Source: Cohnella herbarum
GTDB taxonomy: Bacteria > Bacillota > Bacilli > Paenibacillales > Paenibacillaceae
Assembly: GCF_012849095.1 (NCBI RefSeq)
Contig: NZ_CP051680.1
Coordinates: forward strand, 6,134,001-6,198,000
Direction: 5' to 3'
DNA length: 64,000 bases
Shown piece after piece: positions 54,171 to 62,099 of this stretch. Position numbers and translations under genes: made by a program. Within the stretch, counting starts at the first letter, position 1. The number at the start of each line of letters is the position of its first letter. The notes beneath the pieces are model-generated. The model did no database searches. It worked only from the letters and a program-made list of their open reading frames with translations, and was not told where the DNA came from.

Positions 54171-55043
54171 ATGGCAACCAAACGGTTCGATTTGTTCACG
54201 ATTTGCAATTACGCCTTCCTGGCGATCTTCTGCCTTGTCACGATCTATCCCGTCTATTTCGTCCTGATAGGATCCTTCAACGACGGCAACGACTATATGC
54301 GAGGCGGCATCTTCTTGTTTCCGAGAGAGTTCAGCCTGGCTAACTACCAAGTCGTCTTGCAAGACGATCGGCTGTACACCGGGTTCAAGATCAGCATTCT
54401 GCGGACCGTCATCGGTACCGTTACGAGCGTATTTTTTACCGCCATGGTGGCTTATGCCATGTCCCGCAAGAACTTGATCGCTCGCGGTCCCTATTACTGG
54501 ATTCACTTGATTACGCTTTTTTTCGGAGGCGGACTGATTCCCTATTTCTTGGTGTTGAAGAACCTGCACCTCATTAATTCCTTCTGGGTATACGTGATTC
54601 CGACCTTGTTCTCCGTCTTCAACATGATTATCTTCAGCTCCTTCTTCAGGGAAATTCCGGAGGAAATCCATGAATCGGCGACGGTGGACGGGGCGGGCGA
54701 TTTCCGTATTTTCCTTGCTTTGTTCATTCCGCTGTCGGCTCCCGTACTCGCAACCGTGGCGTTATGGAACGCGGTCGGGCATTGGAACTCGTTCTTCGAC
54801 GCGATGATCTTCACGACCAAGGGAGATTTAATGCCATTACAGCTGTTCTTGATGAAAATGATCCGGGAAGCGGACGTGATCTCGAATAGCCAATACGTGC
54901 CTCCCCAAGTGCAGAAGAAAATCAGCGTTCAGACGATCCGCATGGCCGCGATCATGATCAGTACCGTACCGATCTTGCTCGTGTACCCGTTCTTGCAGCG
55001 GTTTTTCGTGACCGGATTCATGGTGGGATCCCTTAAAGGTTAA
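54171..55043 (+). CDS. ABC sugar importer permease, YtcP type (locus E)
   Basis: 290 residues, ATG 54171 with TAGGAGGGG upstream. Six membrane helices, EAA loop (IHESATVDGAGDFRIFLALFIP region) and ending QRFFVTGFMVGSLKG. Second half of the permease pair. The cytosolic enzymes of the locus follow directly. Confidence 0.93.
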   Translation: MATKRFDLFTICNYAFLAIFCLVTIYPVYFVLIGSFNDGNDYMRGGIFLFPREFSLANYQVVLQDDRLYTGFKISILRTVIGTVTSVFFTAMVAYAMSRKNLIARGPYYWIHLITLFFGGGLIPYFLVLKNLHLINSFWVYVIPTLFSVFNMIIFSSFFREIPEEIHESATVDGAGDFRIFLALFIPLSAPVLATVALWNAVGHWNSFFDAMIFTTKGDLMPLQLFLMKMIREADVISNSQYVPPQVQKKISVQTIRMAAIMISTVPILLVYPFLQRFFVTGFMVGSLKG

Positions 55044-55084
55044 GGCGATAGGGCGATTACGATTCGTTAAGAGGAGTGTGGAAA

Positions 55085-56173
55085 ATGAAGGAGCGGAACA
55101 TGACGGAACAGAATGTGACGGAACTGAATGTGCAAGAACGGAACGTGCAAGAACGGAATGTGCAGGAACGACCGGCCTATCAATTGTTCGATGACAATGA
55201 CGGAATCTATAATTACTGTCCTTCTCCGGTATTGACGGACGATACGACCATGTACGTCTTCTATTGCGCCAACACGTGGCCGGGGCTCGTCATCGATGAC
55301 ATTTACGCGCGAAAAGGGAAGCTCGAGGACGGACGCTGGACGTTCGGAGACCGATTTCGGGTGCTTCAGCCCGACCGGCTCGGCTGGGATTGCATCCATG
55401 TATGCGACCCGGACGTGATCAAAGGCGAATTCCGCTATCGGGGCGAGACTTATAGCTGGATGATGGTCTACCTGGGCTGCGATATTCACCATTGCTACCA
55501 CAACCAGATCGGCATTGCTTTCGCGAAGGAAATCGAAGGTCCATTCGTGAAATATGCTGGGAATCCGATCGTTGCGTACGACGAAATGTTCCATTGGGGA
55601 GCCGGGCAGGCGAGCGTCGTGTCGCTGGACGGCAAAGGCAAATTCCGCATGCTGTATTCGCAGACGGTTCACGAATACGAGCGACGGCTGCAAGGGTGCC
55701 GGACGTTCTGGAGGGATTTTGATCTATCCGACGCCGATCATCCGATCATGGGCGAGGAGGTCGCCATGCACGAAGGCGGCATGGACAATCGGGACGGCGA
55801 AGGGAGTATCGCCGCGTTTAATCCGACGATCGTATGGGACAAGAGCAACGATCTGTATTACCTGACCCGGGAAGGCACGCCTTTCGATAAGTCCCGTTTC
55901 CCCGACTTCATCGCTCCGTATACGCAGGTGTCGGTCATTTCCCGCGCCGATTTCGAGAACAACGAAGGCGGCTGGCAAACCGTTTACAACGTCGACGGGA
56001 AGGACACCGGTTACGAGCGGAACCATAACGCGGGCCTCGTGAAGGATGCTTATGGGTGGTTGGCTCGACAAGGCATATTGCCCGTGGCGACGACGGTGTC
56101 GGAGCTGAAGGACCGGGATTTTCTATGGACGTACCGGATTTACTATCAAGAATTGGCACTGCCTACTCTGTAA
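55085..56173 (+). CDS. Cytosolic five-bladed beta-propeller protein (GH43/GH32-like fold)
   Basis: 362 residues from ATG 55085 (GAGGAG 8 nt upstream); ATG 55100 with AAGGAG is an equal alternative. The first 30 residues are a run of near-identical pentapeptides (NVTEQ NVTEL NVQER NVQER NVQER) encoded by 15-bp repeats. The rest is a propeller with DCIHVCDPDVI, CYHNQIGIAFA, VKYAGNPIVAYDE and WGAGQASVVSLDGKG, parallel to the secreted protein at 46188. No signal peptide, so it should act on imported material before the nucleoside hydrolase and ribokinase. The reaction is unknown. Confidence 0.75.
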   Translation: MKERNMTEQNVTELNVQERNVQERNVQERPAYQLFDDNDGIYNYCPSPVLTDDTTMYVFYCANTWPGLVIDDIYARKGKLEDGRWTFGDRFRVLQPDRLGWDCIHVCDPDVIKGEFRYRGETYSWMMVYLGCDIHHCYHNQIGIAFAKEIEGPFVKYAGNPIVAYDEMFHWGAGQASVVSLDGKGKFRMLYSQTVHEYERRLQGCRTFWRDFDLSDADHPIMGEEVAMHEGGMDNRDGEGSIAAFNPTIVWDKSNDLYYLTREGTPFDKSRFPDFIAPYTQVSVISRADFENNEGGWQTVYNVDGKDTGYERNHNAGLVKDAYGWLARQGILPVATTVSELKDRDFLWTYRIYYQELALPTL

Positions 56174-56191
56174 GCGTGGAGGCGAATCGCG

Positions 56192-56773
56192 ATGTCCAGA
56201 ATTTATGTTCTGCAAGCGCCCGGAATCGCCGTGGCCGCCGCAAGGATGAAAGCCGACGTGAATTTCTTGGGAGCCGTTGACGAACGGACGGCGGATTGGC
56301 TCTCGGACAATCACGTCTTCCTTCGCGAGAGATGGATGCCGGGAGAAGTGACGGTGAAACAGCTGCAAAGGTTATATCACCGGTTGTTCCCGGGAGATAT
56401 GCTCGTGATGGATGGTTCGCTGCCGGACGAGCTGATAGCGAAAGCAGCTTCCTATGCCCGGGAGTTGGGAGCTAAGGTGATCATCGGGCTTAAGGGCACG
56501 GGGATTTCGGGGAGAACATTCTCCGAAGCCGATGCCTTGATGGCTGTTGGAGATTTCGCCGATATTCTCGTGCATACCCCTGACGCCCGATGGAGCGGTA
56601 ACCCCGGCACGATCGTGGCGCTCGAATCCGGGGACAATCTCGAAGCGTGGGTCGGCGCCATGGCTCTATGCTTGATGAACGGCTTAAGCCTGGAACGGTC
56701 GCGCTCGTTCTGCGAGCGGGCTGCGGCTTTCGAGGGAGAATTCCCTTGGTACGACGAGGTTGCTTACGGCTGA
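56192..56773 (+). CDS. Small degenerate PfkB/ribokinase-like protein
   Basis: 193 residues from ATG 56192 (GTGGAGG upstream). Weak but consistent resemblance to the PfkB sugar-kinase family: an early VNFLGAVDE segment where ribokinases have their GxVGxD loop, and a late SGDNLEAWVGAMALCLMNGL stretch where they have the GAGD anion hole and following helix. The protein is about 110 residues short, and the catalytic GAGD is replaced by SGDN, although one Asp remains. It is probably not a kinase; a regulatory or binding role is possible. It sits between the propeller and nucleoside hydrolase genes of the operon. Confidence 0.6.
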   Translation: MSRIYVLQAPGIAVAAARMKADVNFLGAVDERTADWLSDNHVFLRERWMPGEVTVKQLQRLYHRLFPGDMLVMDGSLPDELIAKAASYARELGAKVIIGLKGTGISGRTFSEADALMAVGDFADILVHTPDARWSGNPGTIVALESGDNLEAWVGAMALCLMNGLSLERSRSFCERAAAFEGEFPWYDEVAYG

Positions 56774-56861
56774 AGTTAGGATTGAGGTTATGGTTGAGGT
56801 TCTAGCAAGTCTCACGAAGAACGAATACAACATGGATAGATAATGGAGGGTATAATCACAT

Positions 56862-57776
56862 ATGATCTCATTTCCGAAGATTCCCGCGGACCAATTGGTC
56901 CGCCGGTTGGAGCATCCCGGCCGTCAAATCCGCATGGTGCTCGATACCGACACCTTTAACGAAATCGACGATCAATTCGCGATCGCCTATGCGTTGAAGT
57001 CGGCCGAGAATATGACCGTCGAAGCCCTGTACGCCGCGCCTTTCTACAACGAGCTGTCGACGGGCCCCGCCGACGGAATGGAGAAAAGCTATCAGGAAAT
57101 TCTCAAGATCCGTCGAATCCTGAATCGAGAGGACATCCCGGTGTACCGCGGTTCGACGGCTTATTTGCCTGCAGCCGATCGCCCAGTGGAGAGCGAAGCG
57201 GCACGGGATTTAGTAAAACGCGCGATGGCCAGCGATCCATCCGATCCGCTCTATGTCGTAGCCATAGGCGCGATTACGAACGTCGCATCCGCGTTGCTGA
57301 TGGAGCCGCGGATCATAGAACGCATCGTCCTCGTATGGCTCGGAGGCAATGCGCTGCATTGGGCGGACACGAAAGAATTCAATCTTATGCAAGATTTGCA
57401 CGCTTCCCGTCTCGTATTCGACTGCGGCGTTCCTCTCGTTCTCGTACCCTGTCTCGGAGTCGCGACCCATCTTCAAACCTCGCTGTCCGAATTGCGGGAT
57501 TACGTGAAGGGCAAGAGCGAGATCGGCGATTATTTATACGAAACGTACGAGAACTGCGCGAAGGATCATTTTGGATACTCTAGAGTCATCTGGGATATTT
57601 CGGTCATCGCTTGGCTTAACAATCCGGAGTGGTGTTGGAGCTCGCTGGCGCACAGTCCGCACATCTCGGAAGATCTGAGATGGAGCACGGATCCTTACCG
57701 GCACTTGATTCGGAGCGTGAATTTCATTCGCCGGGACGAAGTGTTCCGCGATCTATTCCGCAAGATTGCGGATTAA
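56862..57776 (+). CDS. Inosine-uridine-type nucleoside hydrolase (IUNH family)
   Basis: 304 residues, ATG 56862 with TGGAGGG upstream. The family's calcium site is complete: D28, D30, D36 and D37 in VLDTDTFNEIDDQFA. The central LYVVAIGAITNVASAL and WLGGNA segments, and the late Asp in FGYSRVIWDISVIAW, also fit. Family members hydrolyse N-ribosides to base and ribose in the cytosol. The ribokinase gene follows 23 bp later and would phosphorylate that ribose. Members outside the classic group may accept other ribosides, so the exact substrate is open. Confidence 0.9.
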   Translation: MISFPKIPADQLVRRLEHPGRQIRMVLDTDTFNEIDDQFAIAYALKSAENMTVEALYAAPFYNELSTGPADGMEKSYQEILKIRRILNREDIPVYRGSTAYLPAADRPVESEAARDLVKRAMASDPSDPLYVVAIGAITNVASALLMEPRIIERIVLVWLGGNALHWADTKEFNLMQDLHASRLVFDCGVPLVLVPCLGVATHLQTSLSELRDYVKGKSEIGDYLYETYENCAKDHFGYSRVIWDISVIAWLNNPEWCWSSLAHSPHISEDLRWSTDPYRHLIRSVNFIRRDEVFRDLFRKIAD

Positions 57777-57799
57777 GCAAAGATTAAGAGGTGTTCGTT

Positions 57800-58705
57800 A
57801 TGAGAAGACCCCGCATCGCGGTCGTAGGAAGCTTGAATATGGATATGGTCGTCTCGACCGAACGGATGCCGACAATCGGCGAGACGATATCCGGGAAGAC
57901 GATTCATTATATCCCCGGCGGCAAAGGCGCTAACCAAGCCTTCGGCTGCGCCAGATTAGGCGCCGAGGTGCATATGATCGGCGCTGTCGGAGACGACATG
58001 TTCGGATCTGAGATGATGTCCAACATGCAAGACAACGGCATCCGGACGGACGGAATCGGGATCATCGAGGGAACGCCTACCGGAATCGCCTCGATCCTGC
58101 ATACGAGCGAGGATAATTGCATCGTCATTATTCCGGGGGCGAACGGCGCGGTGACGCCGTCGAGGGTAGAGCAGTCCGCGAGTTTCATTACGCAAGCCGA
58201 TCTCCTGCTCGTCCAATTGGAGATTCCGTTGGAATCGGTCCATGCGGCGCTGCGAATTGCCAAGTCGACTGGAGTACGTACGGTATTGAATCCGGCTCCG
58301 GCACGGGATTTGCCGACAGATCTGTTGAAGCTAGCCGACTATATCACTCCGAACGAGACCGAGTTCGCCAGCCTCGGAGGGTTCAAGGAAACGGACGGAC
58401 AGGAAGCTTGGCAAGAAGGGTTGGCGGATTGGGAGCAACGTTATGGCCATAAGGTCATACTGACTCGGGGTAAGCATGGTGCGTCGTATTGGAAGGATGG
58501 AAGCGCAGTAACAATCCCCGCCCCGATGGTGGAAGTTGTGGATAGTACGGGGGCTGGCGATTGCTTGAATGCCGCTTTCGGGTTCGGTCTCGCTTCAGGG
58601 TGGAGCCTCGAACAATCGCTCGCATTCGCCGTTAAGGCTGCTTCTCTGTCGGTGACTAAGTTTGGGGCTCAGGCGGGGATGCCTACAATAGAAGAGATTG
58701 ATTGA
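57800..58705 (+). CDS. rbsK: Ribokinase (PfkB family)
   Basis: 301 residues from ATG 57800 (AAGAGGTG 6 nt upstream). Complete ribokinase hallmarks: N-terminal VVGSLNMDMV, the di-glycine substrate loop in IPGGKGANQAFG (near residue 40), and C-terminal DSTGAGDCLNAAFG with catalytic Asp254. It converts ribose to ribose-5-phosphate using ATP. As the last gene of the locus E operon, it links nucleoside-type hydrolysis to the pentose phosphate pathway. Confidence 0.92.
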   Translation: MRRPRIAVVGSLNMDMVVSTERMPTIGETISGKTIHYIPGGKGANQAFGCARLGAEVHMIGAVGDDMFGSEMMSNMQDNGIRTDGIGIIEGTPTGIASILHTSEDNCIVIIPGANGAVTPSRVEQSASFITQADLLLVQLEIPLESVHAALRIAKSTGVRTVLNPAPARDLPTDLLKLADYITPNETEFASLGGFKETDGQEAWQEGLADWEQRYGHKVILTRGKHGASYWKDGSAVTIPAPMVEVVDSTGAGDCLNAAFGFGLASGWSLEQSLAFAVKAASLSVTKFGAQAGMPTIEEID

Positions 58706-58825
58706 ATGAATAACTAAGGCAATAAAATATATAAATAAATAAATAAATAAAATTAAGGAAAGCATTGTTGCTGAAGCTTGCCGGTATATCAGCAGAATAT
58801 ACGCTGATATCTTCCTTATCGCTGA

Positions 58826-58852
58826 GGACAGGGGTTCGACTCTCCTCCACCA
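58826..58852 (+). other. ssrA (tmRNA) 3'-end fragment, probable attachment-site remnant
   Basis: GGACAGGGGTTCGACTC followed by TCCTCCACCA strongly resembles the T-arm and CCA end of Firmicute tmRNA (B. subtilis: GGACGTGGGTTCGACTC...TCTCCACCA, from memory). About six bases are missing between the T-loop and the acceptor end. No tmRNA body or tag-peptide frame is present upstream, so it is not a working gene. Such fragments are left where islands integrate at ssrA. Confidence 0.6.
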
Positions 58853-58888
58853 AGCTTACTAAAAACGAACACATTTTACTTAGTTGGT

Positions 58889-58970
58889 GGATTTGCAATA
58901 ACAATTTGGTTTAAATATATAAGAGGACAGTTAAGATAATAATCTTAGCTGTTCTCTTATTTTAGTTTCT
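58889..58970 (+). repeat. Diverged direct repeat, copy 1 (flanks the RloC-like gene)
   Basis: GGATTTGCAATAACAATTTG, then GTTTAA, then a terminator hairpin containing GGACAGTTA, then TTATTTTAGTTT. Copy 2, at 61659, keeps the same order and spacing with scattered changes. Confidence 0.55.
58921..58964 (+). terminator. Intrinsic terminator in repeat copy 1
   Basis: A 17-bp stem AAGAGGACAGTTAAGAT / ATCTTAGCTGTTCTCTT (G-U pairs at two places) with a 4-nt loop and trailing ATTTTAG. It ends transcripts before the RloC-like gene. Confidence 0.75.
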
Positions 58971-59034
58971 GATGGAGGAATTTGTTGGAATATGTAGAAA
59001 GGTTCAAGTAATAATAAATTTTGGTGGTGTTAAG

Positions 59035-61641
59035 ATGCTCGATTTAAGTAATATGGAAAACTGGTTAGATTCACGGCCACATTGGGAACAACAAGTTTGG
59101 TTTTTTATAATTAAAGAGGGTAAGCTTGATGATAAAAAAATAGAGGAAGTTTACAAATTATTAATGGAGGACTTTGTAAGTGGGAAAAAGCATGAGCGTA
59201 CCCCAATTAATTTTAAAAGTGTCTCCAAGACAAATATCTCAGAGGAGCATGATCAAGTAGTTTATCTTAAAGATGTAATTAATTTAAAGCATGTCAATGC
59301 ATTGCCTTCAGATCAAAAGTTAGCATTTGGAAAAAACCTTACTTTAATATACGGTGAAAATGGGTCTGGTAAGTCTGGTTATTCACGATTACTTAGCTCT
59401 GCTTGTTTCTCACGTGGTGATAAGAGTATACTTCCAAATCTCAGAGAAACAAAGACTACAAAATCAACTAAGGCTTCAGCGGATTTTAGGGTGACTATTG
59501 GAGAAGAGCAAAAAATTATCAATTATAAAGAAGATGAGAAATACGATATCTTGAAGAGATTTTCAGTATTTGATTCTTCGAGTGTTCAAATACATATTAA
59601 TAGCACATCGAATTTAACGATTACCCCAGTTCAGTTAAAGGTTTTTGAATATGTAATCGAGGCATTCAATGATTTAGAAAAGAAATTGGACAACGAAAAA
59701 ACACTTCGTAGAACGCAGAACCCAACAGTAAGCCGTTTCGATAATGAAAGCGTAATATCTAAGTTTTGCAGTGAACTAGATCATAAGGTTTCAATCGAAG
59801 AAATTAATCAATGGAATTATACAGCAAGTGATGTTGAACGAACCGCAGTTATACAAGAAGAGTTACAAAAACTTCGGAAGCTAGATGTTGAAACGAAGAA
59901 AAAACAGTTAAGCCTTGAGGTTAAGGAAATCGAAGAGTTAGTTGAAAAACTAGAGAATATTAATTCGATATTAAACTTAGAGTATATAACCTCTTCAATA
60001 ACGTATATTAACGAATTTAATCAAAAAACAGATCTTTCAAAAAAGATGGGAGAAAGTTCGTTCAGAGATGAAGTGTTCTTAACTACTGGATCTGAAGAGT
60101 GGAAATCGCTCATTAGTGCCGCCAAAATTTTACTCGACAATGAAAAGAAGCTCAATCCAAAATTTGCTTTGACTAAATGCCCTCTTTGTAAACAAGGCCT
60201 AAGAAATGAGGAATTATCGCTATTTGAACGTTATTGGTATTTTCTAGAAGGAAAATCTTTAACTGAGTTAAAAATTGCAAAAGAAAACTTAGAGAAACAT
60301 AAAAAGCTACTCGAAAAAATTGAGTTTCCAAAATTCGATATTGATTCTCCAGGAGCAAGAATTGTTAGAGAAATGGATGAGGAGTATTTCAATCATCTAA
60401 AAGAACAGATTGAGAATTCATTCGTAATTAATGAAAAAATTAAGGAGAAAACAGAGCGTCTGGAAGTAAATGATTACCCGAGAATTGCACCGTTATTTAT
60501 GGAGAAATTAAATACTATGATATCAGAAATTAAAAAGCAAATTGAAGCACTAGGCAATCCAGAGTTAGAAATTAAAAAGTTAGAAGATGAATTGAATCTA
60601 ATTACGCATTGTAAAATATACTCTCAAATAAAAGAAGAAGTCATTGCGTATGTTAAAAACCAGTCTTGGCTAAAGTCATGTGAAGGAATAACATTTCCTA
60701 GACGGCAAATAACAACGAAACAAAGAGAACTATTCGATCAAATTGTTACTGAAGAATATAGACGTAAATTTGCTGAAGAAAGTGAAGCATTGGATTGTAA
60801 CTTTGGAGTATCCATAACTACAAGAGGGGCAAGTGGTTCAACGGTCAAAGAATTGAGGTTGAACATTTCGGCTGAACATAAAATGGGAAAGATATTAAGT
60901 GAAGGAGAACAAAGAGTTTGTGCGCTGGCCGATTTTTTGACGGAGATTTCACTCGATAAGCGGAACAGTGGAATCATATTTGACGACCCAGTGACATCTT
61001 TGGATCATGTAAGAAAGAGACAAATTGCTCGCAGGCTAGTCATTGAAGCTTCAAGACGTCAAGTAATAATCCTCACTCATGATAAAGTCTTTTTAAGTTA
61101 TCTTGCTGATATATCTTCAGAACTTGACACTTCATACGAAGCCCATTGGATTCAGCGTGTTGGAAATCGCCCAGGGAAGATATCTTCAAATAGCAGCCCT
61201 AAACTTGCTACTCTTGCAGTAATAACTCAAGAAGTTGATCGATTAATTGTTGAAGCAGGTCTTTTAGATGATCAACATCAGCACCAGCAACAAAAACTTA
61301 TTGATAGTTTTAGTTTGCTTAGGAGTGGTTGCGAAGCCCTGATAGAGCAAGTTCTATTCAATAAAACTATCCAACGACATGATGACTATATACGCGTAAG
61401 TAACCTCAACGAAGTGCCATGGAACGATATGAATGCGGGAAAAATAGTAGATATGCACGGTCAACTCTCTAGATTTATTGATGCGCATAATCGTAGTGAT
61501 ACAATGCGTGAAGAGCCAATTACAATTGAGATTGTAAAATCGTATCGGAAAAAGTTTTATGAAATTAGAGGTGAATTAAATGCCATCAAAAAAACTAAAA
61601 AATCAGAACTAGAAAAACAAAAATCCAACTCACCATGGTAA
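59035..61641 (+). CDS. RloC-like ABC ATPase with CxxC hook; putative anticodon nuclease / defence protein
   Basis: 868 residues from ATG 59035 (GGTGG upstream; longer start at 58972 possible). A roughly 100-residue N-terminal region is followed by an SMC/Rad50-type ATPase head: Walker A GENGSGKS (107-114), signature LSEGEQ (621-626), Walker B GIIFDDP (646-652, D650/D651) and the H-loop ILTHD (near 681). Between the halves lie coiled coils carrying a single C382-P-L-C385 hook like the Rad50 and RloC zinc hooks. The C-terminal region (about 690-868) has LRSGCE (R763...E767) and later His residues, recalling the R-x3-E...H triad of PrrC/RloC anticodon nucleases. Codon use is AT-rich, unlike the sugar loci. 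It stands alone between two terminators. The nuclease assignment is inference; the ATPase is certain. Confidence 0.8.
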   Translation: MLDLSNMENWLDSRPHWEQQVWFFIIKEGKLDDKKIEEVYKLLMEDFVSGKKHERTPINFKSVSKTNISEEHDQVVYLKDVINLKHVNALPSDQKLAFGKNLTLIYGENGSGKSGYSRLLSSACFSRGDKSILPNLRETKTTKSTKASADFRVTIGEEQKIINYKEDEKYDILKRFSVFDSSSVQIHINSTSNLTITPVQLKVFEYVIEAFNDLEKKLDNEKTLRRTQNPTVSRFDNESVISKFCSELDHKVSIEEINQWNYTASDVERTAVIQEELQKLRKLDVETKKKQLSLEVKEIEELVEKLENINSILNLEYITSSITYINEFNQKTDLSKKMGESSFRDEVFLTTGSEEWKSLISAAKILLDNEKKLNPKFALTKCPLCKQGLRNEELSLFERYWYFLEGKSLTELKIAKENLEKHKKLLEKIEFPKFDIDSPGARIVREMDEEYFNHLKEQIENSFVINEKIKEKTERLEVNDYPRIAPLFMEKLNTMISEIKKQIEALGNPELEIKKLEDELNLITHCKIYSQIKEEVIAYVKNQSWLKSCEGITFPRRQITTKQRELFDQIVTEEYRRKFAEESEALDCNFGVSITTRGASGSTVKELRLNISAEHKMGKILSEGEQRVCALADFLTEISLDKRNSGIIFDDPVTSLDHVRKRQIARRLVIEASRRQVIILTHDKVFLSYLADISSELDTSYEAHWIQRVGNRPGKISSNSSPKLATLAVITQEVDRLIVEAGLLDDQHQHQQQKLIDSFSLLRSGCEALIEQVLFNKTIQRHDDYIRVSNLNEVPWNDMNAGKIVDMHGQLSRFIDAHNRSDTMREEPITIEIVKSYRKKFYEIRGELNAIKKTKKSELEKQKSNSPW

Positions 61642-61658
61642 GATAATCGACTACTTGG

Positions 61659-61740
61659 GGAATTGCAGTAACAGATTGGTTTAACTAATAAAAGGACAGT
61701 TAGGGCGAATAGATGCCTTACTGTCCTTTTATTTTGTTTG
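61659..61740 (+). repeat. Diverged direct repeat, copy 2 (flanks the RloC-like gene)
   Basis: GGAATTGCAGTAACAGATTG, then GTTTAA, then a hairpin with GGACAGTTA, then TTATTTTGTTTG, repeating copy 1 at 58889 in order and spacing. Confidence 0.55.
61690..61736 (+). terminator. Intrinsic terminator after the RloC-like gene
   Basis: A 15-bp stem AAAAGGACAGTTAGG / CCTTACTGTCCTTTT (one mismatch) with trailing ATTTTG. Confidence 0.8.
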
Positions 61741-61820
61741 TAATATCAATAATATTATAAAATAGGTATTTTGATAAAAAAATCAGTGGATACCGGTATG
61801 CTGTTGGTAGCGGCTTCACA

Positions 61821-62099
61821 TTGGCAAGGGATACATTGGGAGACTTAATAAGAAAACTTGACCATGCTTATCAAAACGGTACTTTATATCAAATGCTACA
61901 AGTTAACCAACTGTTAGCGGATATCAGATTGATTGAAGTTGACTTACAGAACAGTCATCATGGTTGTGCAGAGCGGAGAAATATAATGCAAAACGAAGTG
62001 AGAAAAGTATACAAACATATGAAAAAAGATATTCTAGATTACATTAATGCTATCAGGAGTACGCTATACCATAGAAGAGGAGTTATAACTATTGTATAA
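61821..62099 (+). CDS. Small hypothetical protein or gene fragment
   Basis: A 92-codon frame opening at TTG 61821 without a ribosome site. The same frame stays open about 20 codons further upstream without any good start, which hints that this is the tail of a lost gene. The product is helical and charged (RKLDHAYQNGTLYQMLQVNQ; NEVRKVYKHMKKDILDYINA) and I recognise no family. From here to the Mrr-type gene (62100-62580) I see only a terminator at 62406 and no other coding sequence. Confidence 0.35.
   Translation: MARDTLGDLIRKLDHAYQNGTLYQMLQVNQLLADIRLIEVDLQNSHHGCAERRNIMQNEVRKVYKHMKKDILDYINAIRSTLYHRRGVITIV

Larger units (their letters stand above)
58706..59034. other. Junction region between sugar loci and AT-rich island
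   Basis: No gene. Contents in order: an (ATAA)n microsatellite at about 58728-58752; a small perfect hairpin ATATCAGC/GCTGATAT (58786-58810); the tmRNA-3'-end-like piece (58826-58852); and the first copy of an 82-bp direct repeat that includes a terminator (58889-58970). Base composition falls clearly to AT-rich from here to the right edge. Confidence 0.6.

Noticed and set aside
58826..58852. A complete tRNA gene
   Set aside because: Only a T-arm and CCA-like end are present; there is no anticodon arm or 5' acceptor strand upstream, and the spacing fits a damaged tmRNA end better.
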